DNA of 64,000 nt from NCBI RefSeq assembly GCF_004340205.1, contig NZ_SLWB01000018.1:20150-84149 (forward strand). The letters run 5' to 3'. The stretch is from Acetobacteroides hydrogenigenes (GTDB taxonomy: Bacteria > Bacteroidota > Bacteroidia > Bacteroidales > ZOR0009). Under the pieces are notes generated by a model. That model saw nothing but the letters and a program-made list of their open reading frames with translations. It was not told where the DNA came from and did no database searches. Position numbers and translations under genes: made by a program. The first letter of the stretch is position 1. Every line of letters starts with the position of its first letter. This document shows, piece by piece, positions 7,754-18,601 of the stretch.

Positions 7754-10471
7754 TCAACCAGTCTTTTTTAAGCCACTCGATAGCGAATTTATTAGACTAA
7801 GTAATTTGGTTAACAGCTTTTCTTTGTCCAAGCTATCTTCATCTGCTATGCTTCTCCATTGCTTCAGATATTTGAAGTGAAGATTGTGCAGCACTTTCAG
7901 CTTATCCTCCCTCCACGTCAGGCTGTCATACTGACCATCTCTTCTTATGGATGCAGGTTCGTCAAACAGCTCTTCAACCATCTTAAAGCCATTCTCGTAG
8001 TCAGTAAGTATTTTCTTCATAAACACTTCTCTTTCCTCTACATTGGCGTCAAGATTGGCATAAAGCTGCATCATCTCTACATTGGAAAGAATTAGGTTGC
8101 TTTCTGTTTGAATCATCAAAAACTTGAAGAAAGCCCAATCGTTTATCGTCTTTTTCAGCTGATTGAACGCATCAGGTTGCTCTTCTTTTAGCTGTTTCAG
8201 AGCCTCACCCAGTCCATACCAACCGGTTATCGTAATTCTCGAAAGGTTCCAACTAAACACCCATGGGATGGCTCTTAGGTCATTTAGCGTTCTAGTACCA
8301 GTTCGTCTTGCAGGCCTTGATCCAATTTTGCTTCGCTCTAGTACATCAATACAAGTTACGTTGCTATAAAAATTGATAAAACCCGGAGCTTCGATCAAAC
8401 GTCGGTAATGCTCAAACGATTTTTGCGCTAAGAACTCCATCGTATCATAAGGATAAGCCTCTTCGATGGCATTTGCCTTGCTTAGTATGTTTTGTTTGGC
8501 CACCCCCGAAGCCAACGAATTTATGTTGTAGGTAGCCGTAAGGGGGTTCCCAAACTGCTGTGCAACCGACTCTCCTTGTACCGTAATCTTAACGGTACCA
8601 TTAACCGTATTAAGAGGCATACTCTCCAAAAAGCGGTGATATTTACCTCCTCCTCTACTTATGGTACCTCCAGTACCATGGAAAAAGTAAACATCTGTAC
8701 CATTTTGTCGTCCAACAGCTGCAAGCTCTTTTTCGGCCTTAAAAAGGTTCCATTTACTAGCAATTGTTCCCCCATCTTTATTGCTGTCGCTGTAACCCAG
8801 CATAATTTCCTGCTTGTTCGAAATAATCGATGACCGTTGCCGTGTTACAGGATGCTGCAAGAATTTTTCCAATATAGCAGGACCATGATGCAGGTCTTCA
8901 ATGGTTTCTAACAGCGGAACTACCCTTATGCTGGTGTTAAGCAGCTGGGTTTCTCGCATCAAAAGGTAAACCACCAGTAAATCGCTAAGATTTCTGGTCA
9001 TGCTAATAATAAAAGATCCAATGCCATCCGAACCATATTGGTTAATGTGATGACGAACTACCCTATAGCAATCTAATACATTGTCGGCCTCAGGACCGTA
9101 AGATACGGTAATATCTGTAATTGGGGAATTATTTTCTAAAGCCCTGTTTAAAAAGCTTACACGTTTTTCTTCATCCCAATTCTCGAAGTCGAAATCATTC
9201 ACGCCGTTCGTCTTTAAGATTTGCGAGATGGCCTTATCATGAAATGTGCTATTTTGGCGTATATCCAGCTTAGCCAAGTGAAACCCAAAGCAGCTAACGG
9301 TTCTTTCAATTGGGAAGAGCAAATCCTCGGCAATCCCCTTTAGCCCATTTTCAATTAAAATATCCCTCAAATATTTCAGATCTTCGGCAAGCACCTTGCT
9401 CGATCGGTATAGCGCATTAGCATCGGCATTATTTCCTGCAATGGTATTGTCGAGCAGCAGCAGCATTAGGTTTACGTATTGACGCCAGGGTTCATACGAA
9501 TTTCTGCGAACTGCTTTTTCGCCAACCTCGCCAAGCGCCTTCAGCTTCTTTTCTATGGCCTCCGACAGTAAGTAAGGAACGGGGGTGTTGGTTGCCGATA
9601 TCGAAAGCCTTTTAGCCAACGTTGTTAGCTGCGATCGTATGAGTGCAAGGGCCTTACTCCTATGCAGAAGTAAAGTTTCCTGCGTAATGCTAGGTGTCAC
9701 CAATGGATGACCATCCCTATCACCACCTACCCAACTTCCAAATGTGATCTTAGGAAAGAGATCAGGATTCTTTATCTTATTCGGGTTTAACCCCATCTCA
9801 ATCCACGAGCCTTTAAGCTGCTGGTCGCTTTTCTCCAAAACGGTTGGAAAAACCTTGCTTAAATAGTATATCGTATTTGCTCTTTCGTCTCTAACATCAG
9901 GTTTCTCCAGGTATATTTCGCCCGTTCGCCACCATCTTTCCAGAAGGTTGATGATTTTTTCTTTAATAACGTATTGCTCGAGGGTGCTTAGCGATACATT
10001 TTCGCGCTGCACCAAAAGAAGATACAGCTCGCGATGAATCTCGATTACCGTTACTCTTTTTGCCTCTGTAGGGTGTGCCGTAAGAACGGGTATTACATGG
10101 GTTTGCGCAATGGCATCGAGCATTTCTTCCTCATCGATCCCTTCGTCCTTCCAAATTTTAAGCGCTTCGGCCCAAGAGCCTCTAATGGAGAATATATTCT
10201 CCTGGTTTTCCATTCTTCTTCTGTACTGCGTAGCACCGTTTTCCTCTACCAGCGTCATCAGCTGAAAGTAGATGCTTAGCGATTGAATAACCTTATCGCT
10301 GGAAATGAAGTCGTGACTTAGAACAGATAAATCTTGTGGCTTGCTTTTTATCAAAGAAACTACCTCATGCTCATTGATTCTCGACAACATTTCCATATAA
10401 CAATCAAGTATGAAATTCCTGTCGTTGGTAATTTTTTGAAATGGACTCTGACTGCTGTTCATATATAGCAC
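7754..10471 (-). CDS. ppc: Phosphoenolpyruvate carboxylase
   Basis: 905 aa, full length for bacterial PEPC. It fixes bicarbonate onto PEP to give oxaloacetate, an anaplerotic step that in anaerobes also feeds succinate formation. Diagnostic motifs: VLTAHPTEAKR (catalytic His ~133), SWVGGDRDGHPLVTP, CFGFHLAKLDIRQNS, LGYSDSNKDGG, FHGTGGTISRGGGKYHRF and RAIPWVFSWNLSR. The extreme C-terminus is KKTG, where the classical enzyme ends QNTG; the terminal Gly that completes the active site is kept. Start: ATG at 10471, or a second ATG three codons later. Single gene, with its own -7 box and terminator. Confidence 0.97.
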   Translation of the reverse strand: MLYMNSSQSPFQKITNDRNFILDCYMEMLSRINEHEVVSLIKSKPQDLSVLSHDFISSDKVIQSLSIYFQLMTLVEENGATQYRRRMENQENIFSIRGSWAEALKIWKDEGIDEEEMLDAIAQTHVIPVLTAHPTEAKRVTVIEIHRELYLLLVQRENVSLSTLEQYVIKEKIINLLERWWRTGEIYLEKPDVRDERANTIYYLSKVFPTVLEKSDQQLKGSWIEMGLNPNKIKNPDLFPKITFGSWVGGDRDGHPLVTPSITQETLLLHRSKALALIRSQLTTLAKRLSISATNTPVPYLLSEAIEKKLKALGEVGEKAVRRNSYEPWRQYVNLMLLLLDNTIAGNNADANALYRSSKVLAEDLKYLRDILIENGLKGIAEDLLFPIERTVSCFGFHLAKLDIRQNSTFHDKAISQILKTNGVNDFDFENWDEEKRVSFLNRALENNSPITDITVSYGPEADNVLDCYRVVRHHINQYGSDGIGSFIISMTRNLSDLLVVYLLMRETQLLNTSIRVVPLLETIEDLHHGPAILEKFLQHPVTRQRSSIISNKQEIMLGYSDSNKDGGTIASKWNLFKAEKELAAVGRQNGTDVYFFHGTGGTISRGGGKYHRFLESMPLNTVNGTVKITVQGESVAQQFGNPLTATYNINSLASGVAKQNILSKANAIEEAYPYDTMEFLAQKSFEHYRRLIEAPGFINFYSNVTCIDVLERSKIGSRPARRTGTRTLNDLRAIPWVFSWNLSRITITGWYGLGEALKQLKEEQPDAFNQLKKTINDWAFFKFLMIQTESNLILSNVEMMQLYANLDANVEEREVFMKKILTDYENGFKMVEELFDEPASIRRDGQYDSLTWREDKLKVLHNLHFKYLKQWRSIADEDSLDKEKLLTKLLSLINSLSSGLKKTG

Positions 10472-10585
10472 CTTTTATTGTCTGACAAAACTCAACCAGA
10501 GTAAACATACACTCCACTACCCTTTTAATCAAGGAAAACTTATACAGAAGTGTTAATTGTGCTTTTTGCTCTCCGATTTGTTGCG

Positions 10586-10593
10586 CAAATATA
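10586..10593 (-). promoter_or_regulatory. -7 promoter box for ppc
   Basis: TATATTTG on the minus strand, an exact match to TAnnTTTG, about 115 bp upstream of the ppc start. It lies between the far end of the CRISPR array and ppc, so ppc does not depend on read-through from the co-directional array. Confidence 0.45.
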
Positions 10594-10680
10594 GCTTAAA
10601 ACGGTTGGAGGTTGCAGTACGAAACGGCGGTTCAATTTTACAAAGGTTCATTTACATCCGCTACACCGCCGACAATCCCC

Positions 10681-13600
10681 ATCTCAATTCCACATTGGTG
10701 CGATTAAGAGCCTTAGCAGCCTTGCGATGCGAAGTACTCAACTCGTATTTCAATTCCACATTGGTGCGATTAAGAGCCCAGATGATGAAGTCGTTATCGG
10801 GGGTGACTTCGATATTTCAATTCCACATTGGTCGATTAAGAGCTAAGTTCCGGTTACTTGTTGATCTTATTGCTACTAAATTTCAATTCCACATTGGTGC
10901 GATTAAGAGTCTGTAACAATACAGGCAAGCGGAGGTAATGCTTATTTCAATTCCACATTGGTGCGATTAAGAGTTTGATGGGTCAACGCAGCGAACGGAA
11001 GTAGGTAAAAAATTTCAATTCCACATTGGTGCGATTAAGAGTGTTATTGCCGAATAGGTAACGATTCTTAGCGGTAAATTTCAATTCCACATTGGTGCGA
11101 TTAAGAGCAACATAAGTAATAGTAGATGGGAATGGAGATACCCCATTTCAATTCCACATTGGTGCGATTAAGAGTTGAACCGTCTAAAAATACGCCCACA
11201 TGGGAAAAAATTTCAATTCCACATTGGTGCGATTAAGAGAATTCGTCTAGTTTTTACTTCTATCTCTTGAGTTTCATTTCAATTCCACATTGGTGCGATT
11301 AAGAGACAACGTGGTGTACCCCATAACACCCGGGAATATTGATTTCAATTCCACATTGGTGCGATTAAGAGTGCAGGATGGCAAGGCTGTTATCGACCTG
11401 TACTACATTTCAATTCCACATTGGTGCGATTAAGAGAAGCAAGGTTATCTTATAACCCATTTCCATAAGGTTATTTCAATTCCACATTGGTGCGATTAAG
11501 AGCTCGGTCATTTCTCGCGTGTAGGCGCTGTCCGACTTATTTCAATTCCACATTGGTGCGATTAAGAGTGAGGCGCATGTTTACCAAGTCGGATGCTGCA
11601 CCCTCATTTCAATTCCACATTGGTGCGATTAAGAGTTCTTAAGCGACTGCAGAATATTCCACGCTATTCCCAATTTCAATTCCACATTGGTGCGATTAAG
11701 AGAATTTGTCTACGCAAGCGGTAGGAAAAGTGAATTTAATTTCAATTCCACATTGGTGCGATTAAGAGTGAGCCAATAGCTAAAGTTAGCTTCGTGCAAG
11801 CCGTATTTCAATTCCACATTGGTGCGATTAAGAGAAAACTGTGCTCCCAAATATTCCTCTTTCGCACATTAATTTCAATTCCACATTGGTGCGATTAAGA
11901 GAAATTCGCTAACAGAGCCTAATAAATTACTAATGTAATTTCAATTCCACATTGGTGCGATTAAGAGTCCTAATATATCGATAAGTCGATTGTCGGCAGT
12001 GCTATTTCAATTCCACATTGGTGCGATTAAGAGTTTTCGAACGCCACGGCTGGAAATGGCGTATCTTCATTTCAATTCCACATTGGTGCGATTAAGAGCG
12101 CTATAAATAGGAGATAGTAGCAGATACTTTAACATTTCAATTCCACATTGGTGCGATTAAGAGGGCGTTCAGTTTAAGCACATCAAGTCGTTTGTACGGA
12201 TTTCAATTCCACATTGGTGCGATTAAGAGTTTCACAACGTTAGCAAGATCATCCTCCAGCATCATATTTCAATTCCACATTGGTGCGATTAAGAGACGTT
12301 AGCAGCCCAAACTACCAACGTAGGAAGGTGAATTTCAATTCCACATTGGTGCGATTAAGAGCAATGCAAGCCGATCCTTTGTTGTGACTGTAGGTGCATT
12401 TCAATTCCACATTGGTGCGATTAAGAGTGAGATGTTAGATGGGTTTGAAATCCGTCTGTACGTATTTCAATTCCACATTGGTGCGATTAAGAGGAGATAA
12501 GCCTACTCTTAAGCGTTACCGTATTATCCTATTTCAATTCCACATTGGTGCGATTAAGAGTTCCTTATCCAATATCCACATGCCAGACTTATAGGTATTT
12601 CAATTCCACATTGGTGCGATTAAGAGCTTGACTTTGCAAAGGAGTACGGCATCGGTGCTACATTTCAATTCCACATTGGTGCGATTAAGAGAGCATACGT
12701 TAACAGAAATAAAGAAATTATAAATATATTTCAATTCCACATTGGTGCGATTAAGAGATGAGAGAAATACTTTTTAGAGGGAAAGATGCTAAATTTCAAT
12801 TCCACATTGGTGCGATTAAGAGCGCCAGACTGTTAGCTCAGCCGACCCCTGTTTTAAAATTTCAATTCCACATTGGTGCGATTAAGAGTGGCTAGTGCAC
12901 CTGACGGCTTTTTTAGGAATAATGATTTCAATTCCACATTGGTGCGATTAAGAGGATAATGGGCGAGGGGGTGGGCCATCGTGGTAACACTATTTCAATT
13001 CCACATTGGTGCGATTAAGAGACCGTAAACGCTACTTTTTTCATTGATTTCGAAGATATTTCAATTCCACATTGGTGCGATTAAGAGTATCGAATCTGGA
13101 TACAAATCGTAAAGTTCGTCCTATTTCAATTCCACATTGGTGCGATTAAGAGTTGCGCTCTGATATCGTTATTATCCAGTAGGAACTCCAATTTCAATTC
13201 CACATTGGTGCGATTAAGAGTGCCACCTTATCCATCGACTTGATCTTATTCTTGAATTTCAATTCCACATTGGTGCGATTAAGAGGTCAATAAACGGTCG
13301 CGAGTCGCTGTTGCAAAACCCTATTTCAATTCCACATTGGTGCGATTAAGAGGTTTTTTTTCCCAACGTTACACCAAACGTAAACCTTATTTCAATTCCA
13401 CATTGGTGCGATTAAGAGTTTGAACACACCACCAGATTACCCCTTTTACCGCTATTTCAATTCCACATTGGTGCGATTAAGAGCTAAAGCGGTGCAACTT
13501 CTATGAGTTTCAGGGAATTATTTCAATTCCACATTGGTGCGATTAAGAGATAAAGAAGAATGTTGTACTCTGTTCGATCGTCGTATTTCAATTCCACATT

Positions 13601-16600
13601 GGTGCGATTAAGAGCAAGCGCGAGGCTCCGGAACTTGCAATTAAATATATTTCAATTCCACATTGGTGCGATTAAGAGCTTTCTAAGTTTTAAAGTAAAT
13701 ATCTGTGAGTTTGATTTCAATTCCACATTGGTGCGATTAAGAGTGTTGTAGGCTGGGTGCTTGGCCCTATTGCAGCTGCATTTCAATTCCACATTGGTGC
13801 GATTAAGAGGATATATTTGTGTATGGCGCCGATACCAAATACTTATTTCAATTCCACATTGGTGCGATTAAGAGCGCTACCGTGGCCGTGGAGCAGCTGA
13901 TGGATGATCTATTTCAATTCCACATTGGTGCGATTAAGAGCCCTCACCGTATTCTGCTAACTACTAAGTCTAATCTATTTCAATTCCACATTGGTGCGAT
14001 TAAGAGCAGTAATACTCCCTAGTGTATCATCGACAATTAAATTTCAATTCCACATTGGTGCGATTAAGAGACACTGTGCTTAGATCAACAATGCACGTGC
14101 GCTAAATTTCAATTCCACATTGGTGCGATTAAGAGTTATCATTTCATCAACAGCAATTAAAGCGCATTGCTATTTCAATTCCACATTGGTGCGATTAAGA
14201 GTAATCTACCAAATACAGTTGAGGCAACTTTTAAAAGATTTCAATTCCACATTGGTGCGATTAAGAGTATTTTGTCAGATGGTATCATAACGGCTGGCAT
14301 CATATTTCAATTCCACATTGGTGCGATTAAGAGCGCCGACTAATTAATTTTACATACAGCTGCGCTATATTTCAATTCCACATTGGTGCGATTAAGAGAG
14401 TGTCAAAGTCACGCATTACGCCAAGCTTAAGATGATTTCAATTCCACATTGGTGCGATTAAGAGCACGAAAAAGGCTATTTTAGTGCAGCGGCTTATTCA
14501 ATTTCAATTCCACATTGGTGCGATTAAGAGGAATACATTCAACGGTTACTACCCACTAATACCTAAATTTCAATTCCACATTGGTGCGATTAAGAGCAGA
14601 AAGTCCTATTTGAGCCAACGTGTCCCAATGATTTCAATTCCACATTGGTGCGATTAAGAGCGAAAAACCTGCATTTAACACCAGCTATACTTAAGCATTT
14701 CAATTCCACATTGGTGCGATTAAGAGAGACTGAGAGCCTTAAGCGCATGGGCGTGGTTATGATTTCAATTCCACATTGGTGCGATTAAGAGCAGCAGGTT
14801 ACAGAGCATTGACGAAATGGTAGACGAATTTCAATTCCACATTGGTGCGATTAAGAGCGTTTTTTCATTTTTGAACCAAGCAATTTCAATGAAATTTCAA
14901 TTCCACATTGGTGCGATTAAGAGAGTGTGTTATATTGCCCTCTATCTCTGTTTTCACAATTTCAATTCCACATTGGTGCGATTAAGAGTTGGAAGTGCAA
15001 CGCTAAACTACGATACTAAACATATTTCAATTCCACATTGGTGCGATTAAGAGCTACCTCGGCTTCGCGCTTAGTAAGCTTGCTCATACATTTCAATTCC
15101 ACATTGGTGCGATTAAGAGCGTTCAATTGGGCGCCATTCTACAACATCATAACCCGAATTTCAATTCCACATTGGTGCGATTAAGAGAAGATTGCAAAGT
15201 TTTTTCAAATACCCCCCGAACTTCGATTTCAATTCCACATTGGTGCGATTAAGAGGTTTCAAAAGTTTCGTCACCTGCATAGAAAAACCAAATTTCAATT
15301 CCACATTGGTGCGATTAAGAGTAGATTAACAACTGCATCTGTATAAACAACAATATATTTCAATTCCACATTGGTGCGATTAAGAGTCGAAAAAATTACC
15401 TTAACCCAATCGAAAGATTGATTTCAATTCCACATTGGTGCGATTAAGAGTAAAGTGGTGTAACTTCTATGAGTTTCAGGGAATTATTTCAATTCCACAT
15501 TGGTGCGATTAAGAGCTCCCTACAGTAGATGTGTTTAATAATAATCCAACATTTCAATTCCACATTGGTGCGATTAAGAGACACAAAAAATCAAGAAAAA
15601 GAATACTTAGACTTTTATTTCAATTCCACATTGGTGCGATTAAGAGAGCCGAAACAGAATACTTTAATAAATCAAAAGAAAATTTCAATTCCACATTGGT
15701 GCGATTAAGAGTCCCTTAAGGTATCCAATAGCCACAGGTTGTAACACATTTCAATTCCACATTGGTGCGATTAAGAGATTTGTTGATTCCGGGGTTGGAA
15801 GATGGGAGGAGCATTTCAATTCCACATTGGTGCGATTAAGAGTTTAGAACGTCAAAAAATGACAAAACCCCCTCGTAATTTCAATTCCACATTGGTGCGA
15901 TTAAGAGGAAGCCAACAAACCATTTCCCAGATTTATTCTGAATATTTCAATTCCACATTGGTGCGATTAAGAGGTACATGATTGCTCAGGGTTGTTCGAA
16001 ATAGTGAAATTTCAATTCCACATTGGTGCGATTAAGAGTGCTATCCGATACACCAACCCTGGTGGTGTTTGGAAATTTCAATTCCACATTGGTGCGATTA
16101 AGAGACTTTAGGCAGTACGCCTGACCACGCCCTCCGTCGTATTTCAATTCCACATTGGTGCGATTAAGAGCAAAAGCCCCACAACACCGCGCGAGCGCTT
16201 GTTGTATTTCAATTCCACATTGGTGCGATTAAGAGTACCTCGAGGGTGTGGATCTTTCACACTTCAAAGAGATTTCAATTCCACATTGGTGCGATTAAGA
16301 GAACCCCTGCTATCGGGGTTAGTGCCGTCTTTACCGATTTCAATTCCACATTGGTGCGATTAAGAGATACCGTGCAGAACTCGGAGGAGTTTAACGAGCA
16401 AAATTTCAATTCCACATTGGTGCGATTAAGAGACAAAAGAGCTGTACAAGCACAAGCGGCTAACCGATTTCAATTCCACATTGGTGCGATTAAGAGTTCT
16501 GATTATAAAGCCGAAAACCAAATTCCTACACACATTTCAATTCCACATTGGTGCGATTAAGAGTGGAAGGAGGTGCAGGGGTGATGAAGAATTTAATTAT

Positions 16601-17087
16601 TTCAATTCCACATTGGTGCGATTAAGAGTACTACGCGGCTTACGACAAAATTTTCTAAAACAAATTTCAATTCCACATTGGTGCGATTAAGAGCCCCGAG
16701 GCTGGTTGCCACGTGCCCACGTTTATCTTATTTCAATTCCACATTGGTGCGATTAAGAGCGGGGCAGATAACCAACCACTACCCACTCGAGTACATTTCA
16801 ATTCCACATTGGTGCGATTAAGAGGTATAGCGCGTGCGTTTCACCCCACGTAATACATATTTCAATTCCACATTGGTGCGATTAAGAGTTCCTTACATGT
16901 ATCTTTTTTACTATACTTTTCTCGATTTCAATTCCACATTGGTGCGATTAAGAGCTGCTTCCATATCACGTACTTTTTGCTGAAGTACGCATTTCAATTC
17001 CACATTGGTGCGATTAAGAGTCAGAGCGGCACATCTAAACAATGTGGTAGCGGTTACATTTCAATTCCACATTGGTGCGATTAAGAG
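10681..17087 (-). CRISPR. CRISPR array, 98 repeats / 97 spacers, type I-B-like repeat
   Basis: A 30-bp repeat (plus strand begins ATTTCAATTCCACATTGG and ends GATTAAGAG) is spaced every ~64-67 bp; I counted 98 copies and 97 spacers of about 34-37 nt. Read on the minus strand the repeat ends GGAATTGAAAT, which gives the ATTGAAA(N) 5' handle typical of type I-B crRNAs. Transcription is therefore leftward and the leader is at the right end beside cas2. Copies are nearly all identical. The deviants are at the leader-distal left end: one substitution in the first copy (10681-10710) and a 1-nt deletion in the third (10814-10842), as expected for the oldest end. The spacers at 13484-13519 and 15451-15485 are near-identical. 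The spacer at 12758-12792 encodes MREILFRGKDA on the plus strand. All apparent ORFs in this interval are repeat artefacts. Confidence 0.99.
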
Positions 17088-17306
17088 CCGTTAGGCTCGT
17101 GATAAAAGTAGGCTGAAAATCCGAATGTTAAAATAGAAATACTGCGGATTTTCAGCCTGTTTTTCAGTCGACCTGTAATGGTAACGTTTCCCTAGTAAGT
17201 CGACTGACAATTCTACTTATTTGTTTTTCAGTACGTCAAAGAACGTTTATGGAGATAGCTCATCGTTTACTCCTTCTCGCCGATTGGCTTTTCTTGAGAT
17301 CGACGC
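17088..17306 (-). promoter_or_regulatory. CRISPR leader with two nested inverted repeats
   Basis: The ~219 bp between cas2 and the newest repeat, so the leader for array transcription and spacer insertion. It holds a perfect 14-bp inverted repeat (AGGCTGAAAATCCG at 17110-17123 with its complement at 17145-17158) and a perfect 9-bp one (TCAGTCGAC at 17164-17172 with its complement at 17199-17207). The first may terminate cas transcripts (minus-strand continuation ACTTTTATCAC) or be a protein-bound element. Array promoter position is not clear. Confidence 0.7.
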
Positions 17307-17567
17307 TCAAATAAAGTTGTCGGTGCTGGCTTTTTCGCATCCAACAATCTCTTTTTCAAGCCATCGCTCGTGGCGGCTCGAAAACAGTATTAAGCTGTCG
17401 TTTTCTTTCATTATTCGATCCGCTTTTGCCTTGAGATCCTTTACCTGTAGTTCGCTGAGTTCTCCTTCAAAAACGCTATTCTGTATCCACGAGAGATATT
17501 TGCGGCAGAGCTTTAGCATCTTCCCTACCCTTTTCTCTCCAACATCGTACACCAAAATTACATACAT
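17307..17567 (-). CDS. cas2: Cas2 adaptation endoribonuclease-fold protein
   Basis: 86 aa from the ATG at 17567. An upstream ATG at 17594 would overlap cas1 and add nine non-conserved residues, so I prefer the internal start. MYVILVYDVGEKRVGKMLKL is the hallmark Cas2 first strand with the metal-binding Asp of YDV, followed by YLSWIQNSVFEGELSE and IMKENDSLILFSSR. Cas2 dimers bridge Cas1 dimers in the spacer-integration complex. Last gene of the cas operon, 17 bp after cas1 and adjacent to the leader. Confidence 0.95.
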   Translation of the reverse strand: MYVILVYDVGEKRVGKMLKLCRKYLSWIQNSVFEGELSELQVKDLKAKADRIMKENDSLILFSSRHERWLEKEIVGCEKASTDNFI

Positions 17568-17584
17568 TGTATTGCATTTTAGGA

Positions 17585-18589
17585 TTACCACCAAATTTTA
17601 AACGGACGGTATTCTTCTATTTCCAAAACATGCTTGGCTAGCTTGTAGCATTCCAGCCTAATCAGCTGCTTGTAGCTAACGCTTCGGTTTAAGGTACGGT
17701 GCTTGATGGTTTCGCTTAACCGCTTTTCCCATTCTTCTACAACTTTTTTGCGAGAGTTTGGCCTTAGTAGGCACCCGTTAAGGGTATGCTCGAAGTCTGA
17801 TTTCTGCAGCTGCTTGCGGTTGAACATCGCAAAGATCAGCCTGTCGGCCAAAAGTGGCTTAAATATCTCGGCCAAATCAAGAGCTAGCGAGTAACGTCGT
17901 TCGCCGGGCTGATGCAGAAAACTGATCGTAGGATTTAGCTGGGTATGGTATATGGCATCTAGACATACGCTGTAGCAAAGAGTGTTTACGAACGAAATCA
18001 TGGCGTTAACCTCGTTCGATGGCGGACGCTTGGCCCTATTCCCCATCTCAAACCCATCAATAATACCATCGAAGGTGGTGTAGTAGGTCATTCTGATGTT
18101 TCCTTCTATTCCCATCAGCTCGTCAACCTCTGTTGTCGAAGCAATCTGAGCGGCATAGCCCTCAATCTGCTGAATTGCTTCATCAAAGCTACGCCCACGG
18201 GTATTGTAGTACCTAATATTCTTAAGGATGTTATGCGCAGCCCCCGAGATCAGCTGCTGCGCAATGGCCATTCTCTTTTTCTTCTTCTGGTTATGCTCGC
18301 ACTGCTTTAGGAGCATTTTTCCCGATAGCAGGTAATCCTTTGGCATAAACGATCCTGTGTAGTGCTCGTAGTAGTCGAAAAAGTGAACGCTAACCTGATT
18401 CTTACCAAGAAAGTTGTACATGGCGCTGTTGGCATCTAGGCTTCCAAAGGCAAAAAGGTTATCTACTGTCTCTATAGGAATGTACCGGGGTTGACCTTCA
18501 CCCCCATCCTCATTTATTGGGGTAAACTTTAGCGTATTGTCCTTACGGCTTAGCCGTCCCGGATTAAATAGGTAGTAGGTGCGCTTCAT
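17585..18589 (-). CDS. cas1: Cas1 integrase
   Basis: 334 aa, type I-B-like Cas1. The N-terminal beta domain starts MKRTYYLFNPGRLSRKDNTL. The C-terminal catalytic domain has the metal ligands in place: E162 (ELMGIEGNIR), H226 (ISFLHQPGERRYSLALDLAE) and E241 (LAEIFKP). The plus-strand partner is the leader-repeat junction, where Cas1-Cas2 inserts new spacers. It starts 12 bp after cas4. The long, almost undecayed array and intact catalytic residues suggest active adaptation. Confidence 0.96.
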   Translation of the reverse strand: MKRTYYLFNPGRLSRKDNTLKFTPINEDGGEGQPRYIPIETVDNLFAFGSLDANSAMYNFLGKNQVSVHFFDYYEHYTGSFMPKDYLLSGKMLLKQCEHNQKKKKRMAIAQQLISGAAHNILKNIRYYNTRGRSFDEAIQQIEGYAAQIASTTEVDELMGIEGNIRMTYYTTFDGIIDGFEMGNRAKRPPSNEVNAMISFVNTLCYSVCLDAIYHTQLNPTISFLHQPGERRYSLALDLAEIFKPLLADRLIFAMFNRKQLQKSDFEHTLNGCLLRPNSRKKVVEEWEKRLSETIKHRTLNRSVSYKQLIRLECYKLAKHVLEIEEYRPFKIWW

Positions 18590-18601
18590 AGTTCGGTTGG
18601 T

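Noticed and set aside
10629..10656. Possible further decayed CRISPR repeat left of the first one (GGTTCAATTTTACAAAGGT)
   Set aside because: Several mismatches, and the distance to the next repeat (52 bp) is too short for a normal spacer; chance similarity cannot be excluded.
14881..14893. Extra repeat-like ATTTCAAT within a spacer
   Set aside because: Only 8 bp match; the true repeat starts at 14894, so it is coincidental spacer sequence.
10557..16690. Series of 60-126 aa plus-strand ORFs with FQFHIGAIKS or FNSTLVRLR
   Set aside because: They are translations of the CRISPR repeat.
17221..17601. 126-aa plus-strand ORF opposite cas2
   Set aside because: Shadow of cas2 with no family likeness.
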